Positions 25,515 through 33,802 of a stretch of DNA of 64,000 nucleotides are shown here, piece after piece. A program made the position numbers and the translations under genes. The notes beneath the pieces are model-generated. The model was not told where the DNA came from, did no database searches, and saw only the letters and a list, made by a program, of their open reading frames with translations. How positions within the stretch are numbered: position 1 is the stretch's first letter; every line of letters starts with the position of its first letter. Source of the DNA: UTCHB3 sp964371075 (lineage in GTDB: Bacteria; Bacteroidota; Ignavibacteria; Ignavibacteriales; Ignavibacteriaceae); the NCBI GenBank assembly GCA_964371075.1, contig CAYJKN010000005.1:186001-250000 (forward strand), in the 5' to 3' direction.

Positions 25515-26105
25515 ATGACAGTTAAAAATCTAATCATCGTATTGATGGATATAAGCGGATATACTGATTTTATCAAATCACACAAATCCAGTCAGGTTCA
25601 TGCGGAAGAGATTATTTTCCAACTATTGGAAACGATTGTTGAGGGTGCCAAGCACCCTTTACAATTCAACAAACTTGAGGGAGATGCAGTACTTATGTAT
25701 GCAGAGGTTGAAGATGATCCCGGAAGTGTAATGGAAAGTATTCTGGCGCAAGTAAAAACGGCTTTCCCGGAATTTAAGAAAAGATCCAGAGAATTGGAAT
25801 CAGATAGACATTCATGCCCTTGTGATGCATGCCAAAACATCCAGCTTCTTCAACTGAAGGCTATCATGCACCATGGACCGGTAACTCTTAGAAAGTTTAA
25901 GGACCAGATCGAAATTGCAGGTGAGGATGTGATAATCGCTCACAGACTACTGAAGAACAGTGTTCCACTAAGAGAATACATCTTAATCTCTGATGTAAGT
26001 TTTAACTTTATCAAGAATAAAATTGTAGAAAATTACACTTCCACTATTGAAAATCTGGCCGGTATTGGAGAAGTTAAAATCAATTACTTTGAAATAAATA
26101 TTTAA
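25515..26105 (+). CDS. DUF2652 protein, nucleotide cyclase-like
   Basis: A 196-residue protein of the DUF2652 family, distantly related to class III adenylate/guanylate cyclases (start NLIIVLMDISGYTDFI; later KLEGDAVLMYAE, the position of the cyclase metal/strand motif; then GPVTLRKF and AGEDVIIAHRLLKN). A CPCDACQ Cys cluster sits near residue 100, which could bind metal or be redox active. Catalytic activity is uncertain because the family is uncharacterised. It is the last gene of the P3 unit. Its presence suggests a signalling or sensing role tied to the sigma regulon. Confidence 0.75.
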   Translation: MTVKNLIIVLMDISGYTDFIKSHKSSQVHAEEIIFQLLETIVEGAKHPLQFNKLEGDAVLMYAEVEDDPGSVMESILAQVKTAFPEFKKRSRELESDRHSCPCDACQNIQLLQLKAIMHHGPVTLRKFKDQIEIAGEDVIIAHRLLKNSVPLREYILISDVSFNFIKNKIVENYTSTIENLAGIGEVKINYFEINI

Positions 26106-26217
26106 ACCCTCCACCACCAAATTTACCCCCTCAAATCAAAACATTTTCCTCTTTATAAATTATGATTTTGTAATAAAATTAGTTTAGTTTTATTCTTATG
26201 TTTCAATTGTTTTATGC

Positions 26218-26516
26218 GATGATCTTACAGATTTGTAGTCGAAATATCAATATTTCGATACCGATCCCACAAAGAGAATAGTCATTTTTGGACACACACA
26301 TAAAGCAAAAGTTGTGCCATTTGAGAATCTGAAGGGACAAAAAACTGTCTATGCCAATTCCGGCACCTGGATTGACCATTCTCTGAACTATCCTAACAGT
26401 ACTTTTGTTGTTATAACAGAAGGTGGTAAAGATTCACCTCTTACATTTGTGATCTCTACCAGTATTCCGGAAACGGAAATGTTACCCAGTGGGGAACTGC
26501 TCAGGCTACTACCCAC
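26218..26516 (+). pseudogene. 3' fragment of metallophosphoesterase gene (duplicate)
   Basis: Matches the last coding part of the gene at 19356-21023 with few changes, but has no 5' part, a TAG in place of a CAG codon close to its start, and a changed original stop (CAATAA to CTACTA). It still encodes the GHTHK motif region but cannot make an enzyme. It is a remnant of a local duplication. Confidence 0.85.
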
Positions 26517-26560
26517 TAAATCCATTTTTTTCAGGCAAACGCTGAGAAGTGTCTGCCTGA
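26218..26560 (+). repeat. Direct repeat, right copy (metallophosphoesterase 3' end plus terminator)
   Basis: Partner of 20730-21070; similarity begins at GATGATCTTACAG and ends with the terminator hairpin TCAGGCA...TGCCTGA (26531-26560). It marks the edge of a duplicated segment that also carries a second DUF6789-type gene. Confidence 0.9.
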
Positions 26561-26651
26561 AGTTTGTAGAAGAATTATCCGCGACCGTATGACTCATCGA
26601 TATGACAGTTGATGAGGTCGTGATTCTCGAAAAAACAGAATAAAAGTTATC

Positions 26652-26681
26652 TGTCAAAGGTCTCTGTTTCTTGCGACCAAT
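26652..26681 (+). promoter_or_regulatory. Degenerate ECF sigma promoter P4 (upstream of second DUF6789-type gene)
   Basis: TGTCAAA (26652-26658), exactly 16 bases, GACCAAT (26675-26681), 43 bases before the ATG at 26725. It has the same layout as P3 with three changed bases, as expected for the duplicated copy of that promoter; it may be weaker. Confidence 0.55.
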
Positions 26682-26724
26682 ATACTTAACTAATATTCAT
26701 TAATTTATTCTCGAGAAAAATATC

Positions 26725-27168
26725 ATGAACTCATTAAGAAATAAAACAATTCTCGGCGGTATCGTCGGAACCATAGTCATGACCGCCTTTATGTTTATCG
26801 CCCCCTCTTTTGGGCTCCCTAAAATGAATCCTGCTGAAATAATCTCTTCAATGTTAGGCATTCCATTGGTCGGCAGTTGGGTAATTCTTTTTTTGGTTGG
26901 AATTGCCGTTGCCTTTTCTTATCCTGATCATTTTACCAGGTACTCCAGGCAAAATAATCCTTTAGCCAACGGAATACTCTTTGGTATTTCGATTTTTATT
27001 GTTGTGGAAATAATAATATTCGTGATTGCAGCGATTAAAGGACCAATGCCTACATTTAACGAAGCAATGATATTACCGATGGTTGGCTTTCTTGTTGCAT
27101 TTATCTTATATGCTATCCCTGTTGCACTGATTGTAAAAAACAGTAAATGGTATAACTACAGGCATTAG
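26725..27168 (+). CDS. Second DUF6789-like membrane protein (paralogue)
   Basis: A 147-residue membrane protein clearly homologous to 24783-25205: both start MNS, share IVGTIVMT/IAGTIIMT and GLPKMN-AE, and end in a similar helix (MVGFLVAFILYAIPVALIV). It has fewer Met residues and a different C-terminal tail (NSKWYNYRH). It is preceded by the degenerate promoter P4 and followed by a decayed glutaredoxin start. It probably arose by duplication of the P3 unit and has since diverged; whether it still functions is unknown. Confidence 0.75.
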   Translation: MNSLRNKTILGGIVGTIVMTAFMFIAPSFGLPKMNPAEIISSMLGIPLVGSWVILFLVGIAVAFSYPDHFTRYSRQNNPLANGILFGISIFIVVEIIIFVIAAIKGPMPTFNEAMILPMVGFLVAFILYAIPVALIVKNSKWYNYRH

Positions 27169-27216
27169 ATAGAAGTGTAGTCAACTTGATATGGTGATTG
27201 CAAAAATCTCAACTTA
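27165..27216 (+). pseudogene. Decayed 5' fragment of glutaredoxin gene
   Basis: About 50 bases after the second DUF6789-type gene align with the start of the glutaredoxin gene (AGATAGAAGT, TCAAC, ATGG, GATTGC, AAATCTCAA in the same order) but carry frame-breaking changes. This shows the duplicated segment once extended into that gene. Confidence 0.6.
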
Positions 27217-27371
27217 AATGTGAGCAGGAATCAATTCAACAAACCCGGATATTAACCGCCCATAGCGCTTTATAACGGTTCTACAATATCACACCTGTTT
27301 TGATCGATGTGAGAAAGGGAATTCTATGTATATTTTGCGATTAAATTATAAAACTTAATTAATAATTTCCA

Positions 27372-28637
27372 ATGAAACATTCCACCTTAAAGAGATACTC
27401 TTTTCTTTTTTTCGTTTGTTTAATCACTGTTTTTATATTTAATGGTTGCTCTGAAAAAACTGAAGCACCCGTTTTACCCTCCTCTGTAACTCCAACTGAA
27501 AAGGAACTTGCCAAAAGTGTCTTTATGGCTTTCACCCAAAAATTAGATTCAATGCCTGTTGTTGAGCGAGGTGATGTCGTGCGGGAATTCCTGACAAAAA
27601 ATCCTGCTTCTCCTTTGATTGAGGAGAGTTCACTTGCGTGCTTCTTCTGGTATGGTAAAGCAGTAACTGTTACGTTGATGGGTGATATTCAAATGGCATG
27701 GACTGGACAGGACACCTTGAAGGCGATAAACTGTGGTGATTCTACATTCTTCTTTAAAATTTATTCACTCCCCAAAGACGCCAGAATAGATTATTTGTAT
27801 CTGGTTAATGGATTTGAAACAACGGATCCGCGGAACCCCGTTATTACTCCAAGTGGATATGGGAATCATTCCCAATGTGCCATGCCATCGTTTATTCCTG
27901 ACACGATAAGGAATTTTAACCCCAATATCGAACATGGAACACTCGATAGTCTCAAGTTTGGTTTGCCCTCCATAGCCAATGGTCCAAGAACTATTAAGAT
28001 TTATCAACCCGTCGGATACGATTCCCTGGAAAATCTCCCATCTCTCTACATCAACGACGGTTTAAAGGCAATAGAATATTGTTCATATATCAATATCCTT
28101 GATAACCTGATTGCGTCGGGGAAAATTGTCCCTGTTGTTGTAGTGTTTATTGAATATAAGGAAGGCGACCAGGATTTTTTCCTGAACAAAACAGAAGAAT
28201 ATTCCGCCTTTATCTGTGATAATTTGGTGCCGTTCATCGACTCAAAATTCAAAACCACTAACTCCCCCGAACAAAGAGGAATTGGTGGCATTTCCGCAGG
28301 TGGACACATTTCACTTATCACGGCATTAAAAAGACCCGATAAATTTTTACTCGCGTCCGGTCAATCAACAACACTTACGCCCGAATTTTTTGAATTCCTC
28401 GAAACCCTCAAAAACGGAACAAAAAACAAATGGAAGTTCTATTTTGATGTTGGCAGATATGATCTTTTAAACGGTTCCTATGACAATATGTCGTTCCTGA
28501 ATTCAAACCAACTGTTGGAGAAAACATTCTCCGGGCTTAACATTAAACACAAATTTAATGTATTCAACGATGGCCACCAGTGGGCAAACTGGCGCGAAAG
28601 AACAGATGATATTTTAATCCACTTCTTTGGGAAATAG
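27372..28637 (+). CDS. Alpha/beta-hydrolase esterase lipoprotein (esterase D/Fes-like)
   Basis: A 421-residue protein with a type II signal peptide (FIFNGCSEK, Cys about 26). Residues about 75-190 form an early-set/CBM48-like beta domain (VTVTLMGDIQMAWTG). The rest is an esterase D/enterochelin-esterase-like hydrolase: RTIKIYQPVGYD, then LYINDG, then the nucleophile elbow GISAGG (about 313-318) and a final His in NDGHQWANW (about 400). It would hydrolyse esters at the cell surface or in the periplasm. It is a single gene, convergent with the TPR gene at 28653. The substrate is unknown. Confidence 0.8.
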   Translation: MKHSTLKRYSFLFFVCLITVFIFNGCSEKTEAPVLPSSVTPTEKELAKSVFMAFTQKLDSMPVVERGDVVREFLTKNPASPLIEESSLACFFWYGKAVTVTLMGDIQMAWTGQDTLKAINCGDSTFFFKIYSLPKDARIDYLYLVNGFETTDPRNPVITPSGYGNHSQCAMPSFIPDTIRNFNPNIEHGTLDSLKFGLPSIANGPRTIKIYQPVGYDSLENLPSLYINDGLKAIEYCSYINILDNLIASGKIVPVVVVFIEYKEGDQDFFLNKTEEYSAFICDNLVPFIDSKFKTTNSPEQRGIGGISAGGHISLITALKRPDKFLLASGQSTTLTPEFFEFLETLKNGTKNKWKFYFDVGRYDLLNGSYDNMSFLNSNQLLEKTFSGLNIKHKFNVFNDGHQWANWRERTDDILIHFFGK

Positions 28638-28652
28638 GCCCGGTTCGAGAGT

Positions 28653-29369
28653 TTATTTCCCTTTGTTACAATATTTGTCGATATCCTGCTTCGCCTGTGA
28701 CTCACCAAATTCGGCTGCTTTTGTCCAGTCGTCACATGCACCGGCAAGATCATTCAGTTTTTGTTTGGTTACGGCTCTGCTATACAAAGCTTTGCCATCC
28801 TTTGGGTTAAGTTCGATGGCTTTATTGTAATCATCCAAAGCCCCTTTATAATCCATTAAATCAAACTTACTGAAGCCTCTGTGGTACCAGGATTGGCTAT
28901 CCTTTGGGTCAAGTTCGATCACCCTGGAATAGTCAATAATTGATCCTGAAAAGTCGCCAAGATTGTGTTTACAGGCGGCTCTGTTATAGATTGCCATACC
29001 ATCTTTGGGATTAAGTTCGATTGCTTTATCATAATCTTCCATGGCACCTTTAATATCACCAAGCTCTGATCTGGAACAGCCTCTTTGGAAAAATGCTTCA
29101 TTGTTTTTTGGGTTCAACTCAATAGTTTTGTCAAAATCCTCAATTGAAGCTTTAAGTTCGCCAAGGTGTTCCCTGCATTTCCCTCTTTTGAGATATGCTG
29201 AATCCAATTTGGGATCTGTTTCAATTGCCAGTGTAAAATCAACAATTGCCCCTCTGTGATCCTCTTTTTCACATTTTGCCGTTCCGTTTTTGATATGTTC
29301 CTCAACCCCGGGTTTACACCCTATCCATGAAAACGAAAGTAAAATTACCAATATATATACACTCCACAT
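28653..29369 (-). CDS. TPR-repeat lipoprotein
   Basis: A 238-residue protein with a short type II signal peptide (SFSWIGC, Cys about 18) and about six tetratricopeptide repeats with the consensus DYDKAIELNPKDGKALYSRA. Repeats 3 to 6 are highly alike, suggesting recent internal duplication. TPR arrays bind peptides or partner proteins; the ligand is unknown. It lies 15 bases from the convergent esterase gene, so their transcripts may overlap. Confidence 0.8.
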   Translation of the reverse strand: MWSVYILVILLSFSWIGCKPGVEEHIKNGTAKCEKEDHRGAIVDFTLAIETDPKLDSAYLKRGKCREHLGELKASIEDFDKTIELNPKNNEAFFQRGCSRSELGDIKGAMEDYDKAIELNPKDGMAIYNRAACKHNLGDFSGSIIDYSRVIELDPKDSQSWYHRGFSKFDLMDYKGALDDYNKAIELNPKDGKALYSRAVTKQKLNDLAGACDDWTKAAEFGESQAKQDIDKYCNKGK

Positions 29370-29454
29370 TCCAACCTCACAAAAGAAAAATTAATAATCG
29401 TATAAGATGGTCAAAAAGGATACCATTTCAAAATTGTGAGCAAGGACGGCTGTC

Positions 29455-29583
29455 TTTTATGGAATCCCGCAGGCGGGATATTCCTTTGCATCCGCGAGAA
29501 TATGTTTAATCCGTCTCATCCGCGATCTGTCTAAAGTCTTACTCCGCGAAAATCTGTGTAATCAGCGTGTATCTGCGGGCTAA
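29455..29583. repeat. Dispersed repeat (CCGCGAAAATCTGTGTAATC family) with hairpin
   Basis: Contains the hairpin ATCCCGC-AG-GCGGGAT and two copies of a word family related to TCCGCGAAAATCTGTGTAAT and GTGTATCTGCGGG. Related words occur at 36640, 39428, 51728 and 60665. Non-coding, between the TPR gene and citF. Confidence 0.6.
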
Positions 29584-29591
29584 GACCTCCA

Positions 29592-31148
29592 TCAACCAAC
29601 CACTTTATACACAGAGTCCAGCACTGTTCCATCCACCCAGTTGACAATTGCGACAACCTGATTTTTATCAAGTTTTGGTTTTTGCGGAGGTCCACCAACT
29701 ATTTGATAAACTTCATCCCGGATATCTTCGATTTTCCTGATCGGTAATCCTTTACCTTCGACAGCTTTAAGCAGATCTTCCCTTCTCGGGTTAATCGCAA
29801 TACCGCGTTCGGTTACGATTACATCCACAAGTTCACCGGGAGCGCAAATAGTTGTAACTTCGTCAAGAATTACAGGAATTCTATCTCGAAATGACGGGAT
29901 TGCTAAAATGGAACACTTTGAAAAGAGACAATTTTGCCAGCCGCCTATGCCATGAAGTAACAATCCATCGGAGTGAGAAACCACATTTGCATTAAAGTTG
30001 ACATCCACTTCGGTTGCACCAAGCACAACAGCATCGAGGATCGAAGCAAAATTGCCTTTCCCGTGGTAGTTGTAACTTGTAAAAGGAGATGTGTTCACAT
30101 GCCTGGGGTTTTCTCTCATGGAACGAACACCCTCAAGATCAAAAGTCTGTCCATCGAGAATGTAATCCACAAGTCCTTCTTCAAGCATCTGCACGAGGTA
30201 TTTGGTACTTCCGCCTCTTATAAACCGGGCTTTAATCCCCGTCTCTTTCATCCGTTCTTTCAGGAACATCGCAAAAGCAAGGGCAGTGCCTCCGGCACCC
30301 GCTTGAAAAGAGAATCCATCTTTCATTATACCCGAAAGTTCGATGAACTTTGCAACATATTCAGCTATGAGAAGCCTGTCGGGTGATTTTGTAATCTCGG
30401 TTGTTCCGGAAACTATTTTTGAGGAGTCACCAAGTGACTCAACTTCTACAACATAATCGACATTATTTCCCTGAATCTGCCATGGGATGCATGGAAAAGG
30501 TACAAGGTTATCGGTTACAACAATCACTCTGTCAGCGTATTCAGAATCCGCAAGGGCAAACCCGAGTAAACCACAAGCTGCCCTTCCTGTCACACCGTTT
30601 GCATTCCCAAAAGGATCTGCAGTTGGTGAAGCAATCACGGCAATATCAATATGAACTTCACCATCCTGAACAGCCTGATATCTTCCACCATGAGAACGAA
30701 GAACACCTACACCGTTCATTTTCCCATAAGAAGTAAACCGGCCGAGAGGTCCGTTCATACTTCCTTCTATGTGACTTATAGTGCCATCTTCAAGGTATGG
30801 AATAAGGTGTTCATGACATGGGAATGAAGCACTCGGGAACCAGCGGATATTTTTTACACCCATCTCTTTGATAGTATCAAAAAGAAAGTTGGTAACCACA
30901 TCACCATTTCGGAGGTGATGGTGAGTTGAAACTGTCATTCCATCTTTTAGTCCTGCTTTTTCGAGTGCAGAACGAAGATTTGGAAGAAGTTTATTACCGT
31001 CAGCTGGATAATCTGCGGCACTTCTTATTGGAGGTTTTGCTTTAAATCCATCGGGTCTGTGTTGAGCCACACCTTTGTAGGGGATTCTCTTTTGTCCATT
31101 TACTTCAGTTGGAACGAGTCTTCCGGCAGCATTTTTAACCATTTCCAT
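29592..31148 (-). CDS. citF: Citrate lyase alpha subunit (citrate:acetyl-ACP transferase)
   Basis: A 518-residue protein of normal length for CitF. The sequence begins MEMVKNAAGRLVPTEVNGQ and contains ADYPADGNKLLPNLRSALEK, typical of the family. The CoA-transferase fold is visible in VSTHHHLRNGDVV, GRAACGLLGFA and SFQAGAGGTALAFA. CitF exchanges the acetyl group on the acyl carrier for citrate, so that CitE can cleave it. Its start overlaps the end of the fused citD-citE gene by 14 bases. It is the last gene of the leftward operon. No CitC, CitG or CitX gene for activating the carrier is in the window. Confidence 0.9.
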   Translation of the reverse strand: MEMVKNAAGRLVPTEVNGQKRIPYKGVAQHRPDGFKAKPPIRSAADYPADGNKLLPNLRSALEKAGLKDGMTVSTHHHLRNGDVVTNFLFDTIKEMGVKNIRWFPSASFPCHEHLIPYLEDGTISHIEGSMNGPLGRFTSYGKMNGVGVLRSHGGRYQAVQDGEVHIDIAVIASPTADPFGNANGVTGRAACGLLGFALADSEYADRVIVVTDNLVPFPCIPWQIQGNNVDYVVEVESLGDSSKIVSGTTEITKSPDRLLIAEYVAKFIELSGIMKDGFSFQAGAGGTALAFAMFLKERMKETGIKARFIRGGSTKYLVQMLEEGLVDYILDGQTFDLEGVRSMRENPRHVNTSPFTSYNYHGKGNFASILDAVVLGATEVDVNFNANVVSHSDGLLLHGIGGWQNCLFSKCSILAIPSFRDRIPVILDEVTTICAPGELVDVIVTERGIAINPRREDLLKAVEGKGLPIRKIEDIRDEVYQIVGGPPQKPKLDKNQVVAIVNWVDGTVLDSVYKVVG

Positions 31149-32373
31149 TGTTCACCATCCAATCACTATTAAGCACTCCTTGTTGGATTGCCAGTTCAAT
31201 AACTCTTTGTGCGCGTTTAACGACAGGCGGGTCGATCATTTTTGTGCCGAGTGAAACAGCAGCAAGTCCTTTTGATAATGCATCCTCAAACGCGATTACA
31301 ATTTTCATTGCCTTATCTATCTCTTTTGAAGTGGGGGCAAAGGCAGTGTGAATCGGTTGAATCTGCCTTGGGTGAATACATCCTTTCCCTTCAAATCCAA
31401 ATGATTTTGATTCAAGAGTGGATTTTACAAGTCCCTCCATGTCACCAACATCGGAGAAAACCGAATCGATCGCCTGAATTCCGGCAGCCTTAGCGGCGTT
31501 TACGACCTGCATCCGGGCCCAAAAACTTTCGGTCCCTTCAAGTGTCCTTTCAGCTCCAATATCGGCAGTGTAATCTTCAAGTCCAATCGCAAGTGAACAA
31601 ACAAGATCAGATGCTTTAGCGATCTCATAAGCATTTATTGCACCTTTGGCACTCTCTATGATTGGCATAAACCAGATATCACCGGAAATTCCATGTTTTG
31701 TTTTCAGTGCCAACACTTCCTTTTCAACTTCAAGAATCTGTGAGGCCTCCTCAACTTTGGGAATAAGGATCAAATTAACTTTTGCCGGGACTACAAACTT
31801 CAGATCTTCAAGCCCCATGGGGAGTTGATTGATCCTCACCATCCGCTCGGTGCCATAGAAATCGACACTTCTCAGGGCATTCCTTACAAGATGCCTTGCA
31901 GCATCTTTTTCATCGGGTGCAACACTGTCTTCAAGGTCAAGAATGATCCCATCGGGTTCATGTAGTCCTGCATTGACGAAAAATTTAGGTTCATTTCCGG
32001 GGAGATAAAGTCGGCTTCTTCTCAAGTGGGTTTTTGCAGTGGATTTTATATCCTCATGTAAAAAAGGCATCAGATATTCGGAAGTAACTATTGGATCCAT
32101 TCGTTTAACAGCAGCTTCAAACCTTGCGGCTATTACAAAAGGAAGAGCTCCCGCATCCTCGATTGTAACATCAACACTTCCCAAGTTAAAAAATGAAGAC
32201 ATCTCTTCAAGTTGTTTCCTGATAGCAGTGCCATAGAGATTACCAACTTTTGATTTTATATTGAGGGATGGGGAACCTGCCCCGCCCTCTGATTTTTTTG
32301 TTATCTCGATCCAACAATCGGAGCGAACGGTTGTGCCTCTTTTACCGGCAGAACCAACTAAAACATTTTCCAT
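31135..32373 (-). CDS. Fused citrate lyase acyl carrier (CitD) and beta subunit (CitE)
   Basis: A 412-residue fusion. Residues 1-95 resemble CitD: VRSDCWIEI holds the Ser (about 18) expected to carry the prosthetic group, and later VTIEDAGALPFVIAARFEAAV matches the CitD C-terminal part. Residues about 115-400 are CitE of the HpcH/CitE aldolase family: RRSRLYLPGNEP, DGIILDLEDSV, MVRIN, IGLEDYTADIG, GKGCIHPRQI. CitE splits citryl-ACP into acetyl-ACP and oxaloacetate. Normally these are two genes. Fusion would fix the stoichiometry. It lies two bases from the PrpD-family gene and overlaps citF. Confidence 0.85.
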   Translation of the reverse strand: MENVLVGSAGKRGTTVRSDCWIEITKKSEGGAGSPSLNIKSKVGNLYGTAIRKQLEEMSSFFNLGSVDVTIEDAGALPFVIAARFEAAVKRMDPIVTSEYLMPFLHEDIKSTAKTHLRRSRLYLPGNEPKFFVNAGLHEPDGIILDLEDSVAPDEKDAARHLVRNALRSVDFYGTERMVRINQLPMGLEDLKFVVPAKVNLILIPKVEEASQILEVEKEVLALKTKHGISGDIWFMPIIESAKGAINAYEIAKASDLVCSLAIGLEDYTADIGAERTLEGTESFWARMQVVNAAKAAGIQAIDSVFSDVGDMEGLVKSTLESKSFGFEGKGCIHPRQIQPIHTAFAPTSKEIDKAMKIVIAFEDALSKGLAAVSLGTKMIDPPVVKRAQRVIELAIQQGVLNSDWMVNNGNG

Positions 32374-32375
32374 TT

Positions 32376-33743
32376 TTATACTTTTAATTTATCCATAAAT
32401 TCAACCGTCGAGAGATTATCACAGTTGAAGATCAACTCTTTAACAGCATCTCTCCTCGATTTGTCAAGTTTATCACCCGAAAGAGCTTCAAATTTATTGT
32501 CGAGGTCTTCCTGGGTCATCGGTTCTCTTGGATCACCTTTTGGATATTCGAGATACTCTGAAAACTCTCTGCCTTCTTTTGTACGAATTACCGCTTTTGA
32601 AGGTTGTTTTGCAGGGAACATTTTCTCAAATTCGAGTGAAGCCTCTCCTTTTATTTTATCGATCACTTCCCAGATATGTGGATCTTTCATCTTTTCATCG
32701 GAGAACGAGTTGGTAGTGATTTTTTTGTCAACAATAGCTGCAGCAATACAATATGGAAGTGAATGATCAGCCGTTTCTCTTGATTCGGGACGATATTTAT
32801 GGGAATCAAACAGGATATCACACGCTCTTGCGATGGTGGTAATTACCACTTCATCTATATCGTCATAGTTAAGGTTATTTTTGGTCATAACCTTCAACAC
32901 AGCAGTAATATGTGTGTGGGTTAATGCTTCAGTCGGGAATGCTTTCATGCTGCACTCGAGTATTTTATATTTAACTCCAAGATCACCAATCAGTTTTTCC
33001 ATTGCCCAGCCTTCGCCGAAACATGACATAAAACCTTCTTTTCCTTCAAACACAAGTTCTGTTCCTGAATATCCTTTTTTTGCCATCAAAGCAGCAAAAA
33101 CACCGGTCTGAACAGCCATCGGGTCAACAGTGTTTTTCATCATTGTCAGTTTTCCGGCAGTTGGACATCCGATTGTGTGGTTATGACATCCATTAATCCC
33201 AATTGCATTCACCATCTGATCCACTGTCAAACCCAAAACCTTGCCTGCTACGATTGGAGAAACAAACTGCGTAAGTGTTGCATGATGCCATTTTCTTTCA
33301 CGCACACCGGGAACAGCAAATTCACAAAGTCTCTGTTCAAATTCATAAGCGAGAACAATTGCCACGATAACATCTTTCATCGATGCACCGGCAAGTTCAC
33401 CTGCCGAAAGAGCTGCGGGAATAATATCCGAGGGATGTGAAGGGTCTTCTTTCCAGTAGATATCGTTAAAATCGAGTGCACGAATCATTAATGAGTTTAC
33501 AAGTGAAGTGTTAACTGCGGGAAGTTTTGTTCCAAATCCGATCAAAGTGGATTCACCTTTTCCACCCATCTCTTCATAAATTTCACGCATGATTTTTACA
33601 TCTTTGGTGTTCATGGCACCATAAGCGCAGCCGATTGAATCGTATAAATAGCGTTTTACTTCGTGTATTACTTCTTTTGGCAGGTCTTCATATTTCAGGT
33701 TCACTGCAAATTCTGATATAATTCTTGATATTGACTTTTCCAT
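32376..33743 (-). CDS. MmgE/PrpD family dehydratase
   Basis: A 455-residue protein of the MmgE/PrpD family (2-methylcitrate dehydratase and cis-aconitate decarboxylase relatives), starting MEKSISRIISEFAVNLKYEDLP, with DSIGCAYGA near 36, RALDFNDIYW near 90 and GCHNHTIGCPTAGKLTMMK near 187. Length and motifs are standard. In this operon it may dehydrate citrate or methylcitrate to an aconitate, feeding the aconitase next to it, though a decarboxylase role cannot be excluded by eye. It is followed after two bases by the CitD-CitE fusion, and separated from aconitase by a 248-base gap holding a repeat element. Confidence 0.85.
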   Translation of the reverse strand: MEKSISRIISEFAVNLKYEDLPKEVIHEVKRYLYDSIGCAYGAMNTKDVKIMREIYEEMGGKGESTLIGFGTKLPAVNTSLVNSLMIRALDFNDIYWKEDPSHPSDIIPAALSAGELAGASMKDVIVAIVLAYEFEQRLCEFAVPGVRERKWHHATLTQFVSPIVAGKVLGLTVDQMVNAIGINGCHNHTIGCPTAGKLTMMKNTVDPMAVQTGVFAALMAKKGYSGTELVFEGKEGFMSCFGEGWAMEKLIGDLGVKYKILECSMKAFPTEALTHTHITAVLKVMTKNNLNYDDIDEVVITTIARACDILFDSHKYRPESRETADHSLPYCIAAAIVDKKITTNSFSDEKMKDPHIWEVIDKIKGEASLEFEKMFPAKQPSKAVIRTKEGREFSEYLEYPKGDPREPMTQEDLDNKFEALSGDKLDKSRRDAVKELIFNCDNLSTVEFMDKLKV

Positions 33744-33802
33744 TTTGTATCCTTTCTAAAAATTGAACCACAGAGAAAATGTTTACAATCTGAGAATTTT
33801 AA

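Noticed and set aside
20730..26560. Composite transposon or insertion sequence bounded by the direct repeats
   Set aside because: No transposase gene lies in or near the region, and the repeats are gene fragments without terminal inverted repeats; a local duplication explains them better.
26314..26592. Independent small gene with ATG at 26314
   Set aside because: Its sequence is the displaced 3' end of the metallophosphoesterase gene; the ATG is not at a natural start and there is no ribosome-binding site.
28627..28830. Rightward frame after the esterase gene
   Set aside because: It lies wholly inside the convergent TPR gene, whose repeats are clear.
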